DNA from: Diogma glabrata
Lineage: Eukaryota > Arthropoda > Insecta > Diptera > Cylindrotomidae
Direction: 5' to 3'
Length of the DNA stretch: 64,000 nt
Assembly: GCA_963693315.1 (NCBI GenBank)
Contig: OY856188.1
Span: 215,214,953 to 215,278,952 of the forward strand
Numbering within the stretch: the stretch's first letter is position 1; each line of letters opens with the position of its first letter. Below the pieces are notes generated by a model. That model was not told where the DNA came from. It saw only the letters and a list, made by a program, of their open reading frames with translations, and did not search any database. Of this stretch, positions 52,861 through 63,087 are shown piece by piece. Position numbers and translations under genes: made by a program.

Positions 52861-55188
52861 ATGAACCAAAATCAAAATCACAACAACAACGGTACTTTTC
52901 AGCACCATAAGACAAAAAATATTGGACCCTCAGTCCGTATTTTGCAATTGAACATTGAAGGCATAAGCAGGGCAAAAACTGAACATTTACAAAGATTATT
53001 AAAAGATTTCAACATCGATGTGGTAATTCTGCAAGAAACGCATGCAGCAGATGAAGCGCAACTTACCTCTAGAGGAAACATTGTTGGTTACAAATTAATT
53101 AGTGCTATTTACCATCAAGCGTATGGATCTGCCACGTATGTTAAGTCAGAAATCGTGAACTGCACCCATGTAATTACACAGACGGACAACGATATACATT
53201 TTATTGTTGTTGATATATCAGACATGAAGATTGTAAACGAATACAAGCCTCCAAATACAAGATGGCCAGCTGCTACTCTACTATTATTTCATCACCCAGA
53301 AATATATGCTGGTGACTTCAATAGCCATCACACCCAGTGGTCATACTCAAAGAACAATCCCAATGGCATACAACTGACGGACTGGGCAGATGGTAACAAC
53401 ATGTTCCTGGTATATGATGCGAAAGACTTGAAAACCTTTAGATCTGCTAGATGGCGACGTGATTACAATCCCGACCTCTGTTTTTCCACAAAAAATGAAC
53501 AACGAGACCCTATTCCAATATCTAGGGCTGTCTTACAAGGTTTTCCACGCTCTCAACATCGTCCAGTAATTCTTGAGGTAGGAATCCAGATTCCACTTGT
53601 TAACTCTACTCGTCAACCTAGATGGAATTTTAACAAAGCTGACTGGGATAAATATAGGTTGGAGTTGGATGCGAAGAACTTGATTCAGCTCTGTCCCAAA
53701 CAAAAAACGGAAAAGCAGCTGGGTACGATGGCATTTTTCCAGAATTTCTTAAAAATGCTGGAAAAAATGTAAAACAGTGGCTAACTAAATTTTTCTCGAA
53801 TGTCCTAGAAACCGGCAATCTACCAAAACATTTTAAGACTTCAAAGATAGCGATACTTAAGCCAGGTAAACCAGGCGCAGTAATCATCGATCTCACTGCA
53901 GCATATGACACGGTCTGGCGAATCGGGATTATATATCAGTTGTTCAATGCAATACCTTGTAGCACCATCTCGCGTTTAATTAACAACATGCTGAGTAATC
54001 GTGTATTCAAAGTCCATCTAAGTGGTTCCTGTAGTAGGTCCAAAATGGTTAACAATGGTTTACCACAGGGTTCCGTCCTGGCGCCATTACTTTTTAATTT
54101 GTACATTCATGACATTCCTGACACAACATCAAAGAAATTTGGTTACCCTGATGATTGGAGCCTGGCCACTCAAAATAAAGACATGGGTGTCTTGGAAGAT
54201 TTGCTCTCAACTAACCTGGCAATAATGAATGACTATTTTCGAACGTGGAGTTTATTTCCTAATCTAAGTAAAACCGAGAGTTCTTGTTTCCACCTAAACA
54301 ACAAACTGGCAAAACACGAACTATCAGTGTCATTTAATGGCACTTTCATTAAATACAATCAACAGCCAAAGTACCTGGGCATTACTCTCGATAGAACTCT
54401 TTCTTTTAAACTCCACCTAGAGAATACGTCAAAAAAAACTTAAAACGAGAAACAATATATTGCACAAACTGGCAGGCTCGACATGGGGTGCTACTCCAGC
54501 TACCCTCCGCACAACTGCTCTAAGTCTGGTTTACTCAGTGGCTGAGTATGGCGCACCAGTCTGGTTGAAAAGCACACATACTGAAAAAGTTGACTGCCAG
54601 CTGCATGCCACGATGCGTACTATTAGTGGTACTATCAGGTCTACTCCTTTACCTTGGCTTCCTGTATTAAGCAATATCGCTCTACCTGCACTCATACGCT
54701 CACATGCGCTTATGCGTGAACATAAAAAGGTAACCAACAACATCACGTTACCCTTGCACGAATATTACGGTGACCATACTCGTTGTCTATTGAAGTCAAG
54801 AAAACCTCCACATAAAACTGCCAACAACCTGATGGCAACTAATTTTAATATCTTGGATGGCTGGGACACGTCCTGGCATCATTACAATACACTTAGGCTT
54901 TCTGTTACTAACCATACTTCTACCCAACCTGGTTTCGATTTGCCACGTCATACCTGGACTACACTAAACCGAATAAGAACAAATCATGGACGTTGTGCTG
55001 ATTCTTTCTACAAGTGGGGCATTTCAGAGTCCCTTCAATGAGATTGTGGAGCTCCACAACAAACCATAAAACACATTGCAACTGTGTGTCCAATTCGACG
55101 ATACAAGGGCAACATCGCAGACATCCGCAGACATTTGGCAACGCCCGATGTAGTAACATGGATAGACTCACTCGATGTAAACATCTAA
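52861..55188 (+). pseudogene. APE-type non-LTR retrotransposon ORF2, broken
   Basis: 52861-53772 encodes an endonuclease domain (VRILQLNIEG, VVILQETHAA, AGDFNSHHTQW, SQHRPVILEV). Text around 53710-53875 moves to another frame (GYDGIFPEFLKNAGKN and SKIAILKPGKPG). The reverse transcriptase continues at about 53880-54443 (VIIDLTAAYDTVW, NGLPQGSVLAPLLFNLYIHD, and YPDD where YADD is expected). A one-base shift in poly-A at about 54430 leads to 54460-55041 (LVYSVAEYGAPVWLKS). The frame continues past a TGA at 55039 to a TAA at 55186 and includes a CG...TIKHIATVCP zinc-knuckle-like end. Two internal deletions of roughly 70-100 codons are inferred from missing conserved blocks. It belongs to the jockey/I-like group broadly, with the exact clade uncertain. 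Confidence 0.9.
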
Positions 55189-55292
55189 TGTTCAAATGTA
55201 CTGCCCAATGTTCAAATATTTTTACTTTTTAACTAAAGACGCGCAATCAAATTGATTGTAAGCTCATTTGATGTGTATTCATGTTTTGTTTT

Positions 55293-55325
55293 AGGTAGAT
55301 TTCATAGAAAAATCTACCTTTTTTA
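55293..55325 (-). repeat. Hairpin plus CTAAAA, third copy of the repeat Y tail
   Basis: On the minus strand AGGTAGATTT, loop, AAATCTACCTAAAA, the same hairpin that ends repeat Y at 2420-2450 and 23454-23481. Here only the tail is recognisable. Confidence 0.6.
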
Positions 55326-55943
55326 AGTTTTATTTTTTAATGTGTCATAAAAACTATACGCTAAATAAAAAATAATCAAATTGTTTATTTAATATTTAAG
55401 GGCTGAGAAAGAAAGAGTAAGAAACGGTAAAAAAGCACCCAACCGAGTGCAGTAGTGACATTTGAAAGAGTTAATTTAAAATATAATGTGCTTTTTTATT
55501 TTACTTTACACTGTCCATTTTTTGAAATATTGTCAATAATGTGTGTTTTGAGCCTCGCTTTTTAAAAATGATCTTGCTTTCATGAACATGACATGTAGAT
55601 TAAAGCATTCAAATCCGAATATTCGAGTATTCGAATATCCGAATAATTTGGGTATATTTTAAGTATTATTTATTCGAATATTTATACGCGAGTATATTGT
55701 TTTATCTCCCAAAATATAATGGTTTTCATCCCTTCATTCCTTTTTCAAAAATCGAAACTTAGAAATTTCAATATTTTAAGGGATATAATATAAATAATTT
55801 TATTATAAAAAGTGCTATTTTTATATTTATATTTATATTTTAAGGGATATAATATAAATAATTTTATTATAAAAAGTGCTTGACGTACTAACTCCGCTTG
55901 ATATTGCAGTCATATAGAAGTTAGCGAAAAAATATCAATACTT

Positions 55944-56560
55944 ATGACAGAAAAAGGCGTATGCAAATTCTCATTTAATTCTCTAACGGAAATGAACGGT
56001 GATTTAAGTAAAATCTTACCCAACGAAATTAGAAAACGAATGGATCAGAGAAGAAACAAAACTTTAACAACCTTATTGCTATATCTTGACACTGGAGTTA
56101 TACCACAATCAAACGAATATTTTGATTACGTAACGAAAACTGCTTTGAAAACTTTCTCTCCTCCTCAGCCTTCAAAGATGTACTAGATCGTAGAGATGAA
56201 AACAGTGATAACCAGTTGCAGGTTTCTGGTAATATAAATGACGCACTTGCAGTCAACAATCAAAGTAAAAATATATTGCAACAAGAGCTGCCACTAGCGA
56301 TTAGCTCAGTTACCGATTCCACGATACGAGATATACAATAACAGTGGTAATGAAAATCGCTGGTAATAGCTTAAAAAAACGTTTTTATTCTTTAAATTCG
56401 TTCAAAAAAAGGACAGATAAATTAGACAATTTGTATAATGCTCTGTTGACTATCAGCCCCAATTCAACAAAAACTGAAAGGGTTTTGTCTACGGCGGATA
56501 TCTAAAATAAGAAGTAGCCTAAAATTTAAACATGCCTATTTCAAGAAAATAAATAAAATA
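55944..56560 (+). pseudogene. hAT transposase remnant
   Basis: The first 80 codons (55944-56186) have mixed composition with IRKRMDQRRNKTLTTLLLYL. After several stops, 56410-56545 reads DNLYNALLTISPNSTKTERV, then LSTAD, then, after a shift, KIRSSLKFKHAYFKK. That is the hAT C-terminal dimerisation signature (Pro-x-Ser/Thr-x-x-x-Glu-Arg-Val-x-Ser followed by K-RSxL and a YFKK end). The catalytic core is absent. Short AT repeats of the ATTCGAATAT type at 55620-55690 precede it. Confidence 0.65.
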
Positions 56561-57560
56561 AAATGCATAATATCAGAGGCGTCAATTGGGTAGAGATGGA
56601 GGGGAGGGACATTGGCCCCCCTAAGGATCTGATACTATCAATACATCGACTCAACCATAAAACCATCTAATCGTGGTAGAATTATACACTATAAAAATTT
56701 CAATGCACTGTTATTTTGTAAATTCGTCTTATTTTTTAGAACATTTACTTAACTAATATACCAATTTTATCGCATACTATTAATTGAAATATATCTGATA
56801 ATATAATTATTACGTTGCATATTATTTTGGCCCAACTAAAGTACAGTTCATCGCAATATTCAAACCGTTATCGTTCTTTGTATCAAGAACTAGAGCGCCA
56901 CCGATACGAAAAGCGGTCGTATTGTTTCTAATCTTCTGATGAAATCAGTTTTATAAACAAAACACGACCGTTCTTCCAAAAAGGCCGGGATGCGTATTTT
57001 GACAAAATTTTATCGTACTATAAGGTGCGCGGCATCACCGCTTTTAGAAGAACGATTGTGTTTTGTTTATAAGATATTCGTTTCTGAGCCCGAGGAAACA
57101 AACTATTTCATTAGTATAGGTTCCTCGAAAGTTCATAGTGCAGTATTCAACATTCAAATTTCAATTGTTATTGGCCATTGGTAATTTATATAAACTTAAA
57201 AGTAAGTACATGCAGGAAAACACAGCCTAATTATATCCCACTTATTTTGAGAACCCTGACGGTTTGGCCCTGTTTTTTATCTATATCATTTTGTACAAAC
57301 TTTGCAAGACTTTTTTGTATAGGTATGTGTGCAACCACATGATATTATACATATACATAAACAAACTCACGCATGAAAATGTATATACACACACATGCAT
57401 ATAAAACTATATGTGGTTGTATGCATGTACGGATTAGTAGAAGAAGAGCCATAGACATTTATATTATAGTACGAGATCCGGCTGCAGGATTAGTGCGCTC
57501 ATCGATTTTTTGCTAAAAACCAAATTTTATGTATATTTATAATAAGGAGAATATATATCT
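56561..57560. other. Spacer with a 33-bp inverted repeat
   Basis: At 56949-56981 and 57042-57074 an inverted repeat (TTTATAAACAAAACACGACC... and its near complement, about 85% matched) encloses 60 bp. A short region of CA/TA-rich text lies near 57350-57425. No gene recognised. Confidence 0.55.
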
Positions 57561-58264
57561 ACCAGGTTGCCTATCAAAATTTGGCCGCCAGTATTTTTAA
57601 TTAAATTATTATTTATTGATTTTTGGGAACAAATTTCGTTCACTTGTTTTTTAAATGAAATATCGTCTACATCACGGCAATTTATATAAAGATTCTAAAA
57701 AATCAGGGTTGCCATTGCGCACCTGGCCGCACCTCTTTGCAGCCAGGTGTAAACAGGTATGATTTCGATACATTTATACGTTCATAACGTACATTGATTA
57801 ATTATATATCAAATTAAAGCTAATTTTTTTCTATTTATTATTATATATGGTTGCCTAATTAAATCCGGCCGCAAATAAGGGTTGCCGGCTGTTAAAGATG
57901 ATAAATATTTAAGGTAGAGTGAAAGAGAGTTAGCGCGTAACATCATTTGTCAGACGAGGATACCGATTGCCGGCTTTGCGACGCTTTTAAGCCATTGCGC
58001 ATTGAAATAAAAATAAGTGAAACAAGTTACCTTTGACAAAATATTTGTTATCTTTTCCAAGTTATTGTATAACTATGATAACAACTGTTTTAATTGGATT
58101 AGGAAATTTTGAATTTAAGGGTTGCTTTGATAAAAATTTCTATTTTTTATAGAATTTATACAAATGCAAATGTTTTTTACTTTTGGACGTAGCTATGACA
58201 ACAAAATAAATGGTTAAAAAGTGACACTTTAAGGCCGCAAATCACAGTAATAAAGTAACCCTTT
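57561..58264. mobile_element. Possible MITE F with reiterated GGTTGCC...GGCCGC
   Basis: The word GGTTGCC occurs at 57565, 57707, 57849 and about 57880, three times followed 14-18 bp later by GGCCGC. The right side gives GGGTTAC...GCGGCC on the minus strand. Both sides border ATATATA runs. End similarity is weak, so the boundaries are approximate. Confidence 0.4.
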
Positions 58265-58327
58265 AATATATATATGGGCAAATAAAAAAATTATTAAATT
58301 AATTAACGTAAAATAAAATTAATAAAG

Positions 58328-58366
58328 ATGAAGTCGTGTTTTCTGTGTAACGAAAAAAGCCATGTA
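58328..58366 (+). pseudogene. Exon 1, 5' piece (CxxC of zinc finger)
   Basis: ATG then KSCFLCNEKSHV, 13 codons, ending exactly at the TA where MITE D begins. The frame continues on the far side of the insertion. The CFLC pair is the first half of a Cys/His zinc finger. This ATG may be internal if more exons lie upstream. Confidence 0.6.
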
Positions 58367-59863
58367 CAGTAATCCCTCCGACTGCGCGGGTTTTAACTGC
58401 GCGATTTCCACTGCGCGAGATGAGTTTTCAATACTAATTTTCGCACTGCGCGATTTAAATTTCACACTGCGCGACGTTTAAAATTTTTTTTTAGAATATG
58501 TAGGTGAATTTCGTAAAATTAAAATGAAAAAAAAAATTAAATTTCCCACATGGGTCATTCATTCTTTTACAAATCGAACAGATTTGAACAAAATCTGACC
58601 GACGGATTTGTGATTTGGCTTAAAATTTTTTTACTGGTATGATATCGAAAAAAGTATACGTGTTCGAGGATTTTTTTTGGAAAATAGAGGCGATCTAAAT
58701 TTTGTGATTTTTGGTTTGACGACTTATTTTCAAAAATTCACTACTTCGGTTCTATTAATGATAGTAAGCTTTTGATTTATTTTATTTTAAAGTTAAGAGA
58801 TGGAATTTTAATAAAAAATATAGACAATAAAAATTATTAGCAAATTGTTATAAACAAATAAAATGTTAAAATCGATTTTTAGTGATTGCCCTACGTATTC
58901 TATGTTCAATTTTCAAGAAAAACGAGTTTTTAACTAAGGGAGAAATTAGTTTTACTGTTAGAAATATATTAATTTACCCAGCGCGGGACAACAAAAATTT
59001 ATGGAATTTTTATCTTTCCGCGCTCGATAAATTGATTTATTTCTAATGCTACTCGTACACGAGAGAGCAAAATTGCAGATGTCAGAGAGAAAGTGTCTGA
59101 CTTATTGCTAAACTGTTTACACATAGGAATTTGTTAATAATTTGTGTAGATAACAATTTTTTTTAAGTTCATCTTTTAGCTTTAAAATAAAACAGACAAA
59201 AATGTCTATCATTACCAAAACCGAAGTTATGAATCTTTGAAAATAAGTCTTCAAGCCAAAAATCACGAAATCCTCGAAATTTAGAACCGCTCCATTTTCC
59301 AACCCAAAAAAATTCTCGAGCACGTATATCTTTCTTTTCTTGGGAAATGAGAATTTGGAAATATTTCTATATAAAAGCCTTAAAATTTCAGCCAAATCAA
59401 ATATGTGTCGGTCAGAAAGATGTTCGGTTTGTAAAAGAATGACCCATATATGTAGCAATTTGCATCACATATTCAGTTTATTTTTAACTGTGTGGCTGGA
59501 ATGTTCAATATAGATCAAATTCAATTTCAAGCCAGTAGATGTAGAATATTCTAAACAAATTCAGATTATTGATATAATTTTTGTAAATTTAAGTTGTTTT
59601 TTGAAATGTTATTTATGTTAATTTATCTGTTAACTTATGAAGTGTTTTCTTTTTTAAGAGTTGTTGAAGTAATACATGTTTTTCAGGCTGTATATATTCA
59701 TTTTGGTTTAATTATAACTTTAAATTAATTTTTTTTTTCAATTTTTTTCAAAATTTGGAACCGAACCCCCCATTTTCATACAAAATAGGGTTCACATTGC
59801 GCGGTTTTGTACTGCGCGCTGTTTTTCTGGAACGGAACTACCGCGCAGTCGGAGGGATTACTG
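58367..59863. mobile_element. MITE D, Tigger-like, 1497 bp, TA duplication
   Basis: Both ends read CAGTAATCCCTCCGACTGCG and continue CGG (23 identical bases), flanked by TA at 58365-58366 and 59864-59865. Subterminal DNA reiterates ACTGCGCG (five copies in 58380-58475, two near 59795-59815). The minus-strand right end continues GGTAGTTCCGTTCCAGAAAA, similar to element B. CAG start, TA target and this design fit pogo/Tigger-type non-autonomous elements. It hosts MITE E. Confidence 0.88.
58550..59447. mobile_element. MITE E, nested in MITE D, about 200-bp inverted ends
   Basis: The ends ATGGGTCATTC...TTTTACAAA(T/C)CGAACA match in reverse complement. The similarity extends inward for about 200 bp (CTGACCGAC, TTTGATTTGGCT, ATACGTG(T/C)TCGAG, TTCTAAATT, GTGATTTTTGG, GACTTATTTTCAAA, ACTTCGGTT), at roughly 75% identity by eye. 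No transposase. A 113-codon minus-strand ORF across the right end is not supported as a gene. Confidence 0.75.
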
Positions 59864-59865
59864 TA

Positions 59866-60064
59866 CTCGACTTTAATAATGCATCATTCAAAAAGTGCTC
59901 GCTAATGTTATTGTTTCGTCGTAAAAAAAAATATAAATATCATGACACTGTATTAACAATTAAATCTATTAATGATTTTGGATATCATACAGTGTCTAAA
60001 AAAAATTGTAGTTCTAAAGCAAAAAGATAAAAAGGAATTTGATGATTTTTGCAAAACACAATCC
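59866..60064 (+). pseudogene. Exon 1, 3' piece (rest of zinc finger)
   Basis: Continues in frame from 58366 with LDFNNASFKKCSLMLLFRR, then FGYHTVSKKNC, giving the third Cys and the GYH...C end of the finger. A one-base change near 60000-60025 moves the open frame. The second frame reads KKEFDDFCKTQS and stops at the splice donor CAATCC/GTAAGT (60065). The last codon is complete, so the intron is phase 0. Confidence 0.6.
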
Positions 60065-60918
60065 GTAAGTAAAATTTCAATTGAACTTAAGAATAATATA
60101 GGTTATCGTTACAATATAAATGACACAGTGCTAACTTTAAGGTTTTTTGTTAAAAATTATTATTTTTAATTTCTTATTATTATAAAAATAAATTGCTGCA
60201 TTTTTCAAAAAATTAACAATTTAATAAATTTAATTAATACATTTTTCAAATAATTATTAATTAAAAAAATAAATTAATGCCCTTTTTTCAAAATACAATT
60301 AATAAACCTTTTTTTTTTAATTAACGATTTAAAAATTCAATGTTTTTTTTTCATAATTAATATTAAAACTTAAAAAATTACCTAATGCATAATTTGAAAA
60401 AATGAATAACTAATAAAAAACTCCATTAATGCATTTTTAAAAAGATTAATAATTTAAAAAATTAACTGATTAATTTTTGAAAAAATTAATGATTAAATAA
60501 AAATAATAAAACAAAAAAAAATTATTAATTTTTATTTTTATGGAAAAACGTGGTAACGTAGTACCATCTACTAATTCCTAATATTATACATTTCTCAGAC
60601 AGGTAAAATTTATCAGGTAGTCGGAACTCGGACCTTTTTGAACCTTATTTCAAACAAACAATAAAATCATTCAGCAGTATAATGTGGAAAAATAAATACT
60701 ATTACCCACTTTCTCTGTTGACTATGCGTTCATTGTTTACAAAACAAATATGTCATTGTCTATATATGAAAAATTAAAGAAAACACGAAGATTATATATT
60801 TATATTCATTTAGATTGACTTAATATTTTCATTTAATTATATCAAATACAATGAAAATAGTGCTGTTGAATGACAATGTAACATTTAACTGTAACACTAT
60901 ATTGTTTATAATTTACAG
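60065..60918 (+). other. Intron 1 (GTAAGT ... TTTACAG)
   Basis: 854 bp, AT-rich, with an exact GTAAGT donor and a TTACAG acceptor. It contains only low-complexity TTAATTAAT-type text. Splice sites are inferred from the reading frames on both sides. Confidence 0.55.
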
Positions 60919-60972
60919 ATTCCGAGGCTCCCTCTCCATGAACAAAGTATTCCTGCTGTAAGCTGTGATCTA
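60919..60972 (+). pseudogene. Exon 2, 18 codons
   Basis: Between ATTTACAG and GTAAGTAC the only open frame reads IPRLPLHEQSIPAVSCDL, exactly 54 bp, phase 0 at both ends. It joins in frame to EKSRAKL of exon 3. Confidence 0.65.
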
Positions 60973-61077
60973 GTAAGTACATACAGCAGTAATAATATTA
61001 ATCGGATATCAAAAAAACATTTCTAGAGCCAAGCTTTTGATACAAATTGTCTGTCAACACATACATTTACTTTGCAG

Positions 61078-62439
61078 GAAAAATCAAGAGCTAAATTGAA
61101 TGATCAACCAACCACATATTCAGTAGACGACCAGTTTACTATGACTGCTTCGAACGAGCAGCTTAGTACATTGACTCAGGAGGATGATCATTCTCAGTCT
61201 TATAAAGATTTGTCATCTGCTGCTACAGTATCCCAGCAAGCTATTTCATCAACACCCAAAAACAAAAAGTCAGCTTGCCTTTTTTGTGATCACGTTGAGA
61301 AAAAAGTTGGTAAAAGAAGAACTTATGCAACGTTTCCGCAATCTGAAGCAACAGTTGAAACAATAAAATCAATGGCCGCAAAATCAAATGATTCAAAGCT
61401 ATTAACGAAACTAGAAAGCCCTCAATCTGTTGCTTATCATTCATCTTGTTTTTCATCATATCAGAATTCACTAAAACGGCATTGTGAGGATCCAAGATAT
61501 TGGCACAAAAACCGGCAATTTCATCAGTTAGCATTCAGTGCGATTTCGGAAATTATAGTGGCGGAAATTATTGAGAAAAATCGCATTATGTATCTCACTG
61601 ATTTGTTATCTCAATATAAATCATTGATGTTGGAATTTTCTGAAGGTCAAGTACGCGCTGAAGATCTACAGGAATATCGTGCTGAAAATTTAGAAAATAA
61701 AATTATTAAAGCTTTTGGCGATCGAGTTACTATAGACTCATCCATGGGAGCTACAAAAAGGAAAATTGTCTATCAATATGACATGAACACGTCACGATTA
61801 GCTGGTGAAATAGCTAAGTTACAATTTACTGAAAAGAATCGATGCAGAGATGTCGCTTACGAATTGCGAAACTGTATAACATCTCAAGAAAGTACGAAGC
61901 TGCCAGATAATCTGACTCCAGTGGATGTCATTCTCGGAGAGTGTAATATTCCAGAACAACTATTTAATTTCGTGTGTGACTTAGTTCAAGGACCAGATAC
62001 TCGACGTAAAAATTCAGATGACGACTTAGTGAAAATAAAGTCTGTGTGTAGTGATCTGATTTATATTGTAACCAAAGGTAGAGTCAAACCGTCAAAACAT
62101 CTTACGCTTGGGTTATCAATAAAATCTATGACAAGTTCGCGAAAAGTTCTAACGATATTGAATAGATATGGACATACAATAGGCTATAATTTAGCTGAAG
62201 AAATTGAAACTGAGATGACTTATAGTTCACAAAAAGAAAACAATGTTATACCAGTTGGTATTAGCAGAGTTGATGGACTAAGTACGCACGTAGCTTTCGA
62301 CAATTTTGACCGTTTCGTCGATACAGCCACTGGGAAAGATACTCTGCACGATACAGTCGGTATCATTTATCAGTTTCGCAGTGAAAATGATGACCCAACA
62401 ATATGGACAGTTCGGATACTTCTGATTCAGAATCCTTAG
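61078..62439 (+). pseudogene. Exon 3, N-terminal part: second zinc finger and conserved middle
   Basis: It starts after a TTTGCAG acceptor; an apparent start three codons upstream is only a TTG inside the intron end. It contains ACLFCDHVEKKVGKRR ... VAYHSSCFSSYQ (Cys-x2-Cys ... His-x3-Cys finger), WHKNRQFHQLAFSAISEIIV, LENKIIKAFGDRV, VCSDLIYIVTKGRVKPSKH, LGLSIKSMTSSRKVLTILNR and GYNLAEEIETEM. The order of these blocks matches the family noted for the whole gene. The frame is lost near 62395-62405 and continues in the next frame. Confidence 0.75.
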
Positions 62440-63087
62440 GCGCATATGTTCATGAAGGTCCCACGGAGCCTCTTGCAAGAGCTCGTAAGAGACGGCGTTT
62501 TGAAGCACCTCCAAAGGAAATTCGTCCCTTCTTCAAGACACCTTTTACAAGAATGACGTTTCTACCTTTTCAAACAATTACTGAGACAATCGATGCATGT
62601 CACTCAGAAAAATTGATTGCAATTGATAAGGATTTGGTTTGGAGTATGTCTTTATCTCAAATTGATTCGGTACCCATGTGGTTAGGTTATAACTGCAAAA
62701 TTGGCATTGATGGGAGTAAAATTCAGACAGTCGAGCACTTATCACCAATAAATGAATCTCCTACATCGCTGGCTGTTGTTTAGGAAACTCTTAACATTGC
62801 AAAGGAAGTTGCTAAGAATTGTAATCAACAACAGATCATAGCTACTTACGATTTAGCAATAGCCAGTCGATTTTGTAGAAGTATTCGTTGCAGTAATTTT
62901 GAGCTCTACTTAGATTCTATCTTCGAAATGTGTACTTACTTTTTTGCATTCAATCAGCCGAATTATGCCAAATGGGGTTCTATGTATTTAAACAACTTAA
63001 TCAAGCTGAAGGTTGAAAATTCAACTCTACTTCAGGAATTTCATGAAGGTGCATTTGGTATTAGATTAGACGCACAAAATCATGCTT
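62403..63087 (+). pseudogene. Exon 3, central part with internal TAG
   Basis: MDSSDTSDSESLGAYVHEGP and RARKRRRFE, then PFFKTPFTRMTFLPFQTI. A TAG at 62781 interrupts text that continues unchanged (VV stop ETLNIAKEVAKNC, then TYDLAIASRF). YFFAFNQPNYAKWGSMYLNN and FHEGAFGIRLDAQNHA follow before a second stop at 63087 caused by a frame change near 63075. The basic RARKRRR stretch could act as a nuclear localisation signal. Confidence 0.7.

Noticed and set aside
59117..59458. 113-aa ORF on the minus strand
   Set aside because: It spans the inverted end of MITE E and reads repeat sequence; no family resemblance.
60180..60560. TTAATTAAT-rich stretch as a regulatory or origin element
   Set aside because: Low-complexity AT DNA within an inferred intron; no specific motif.
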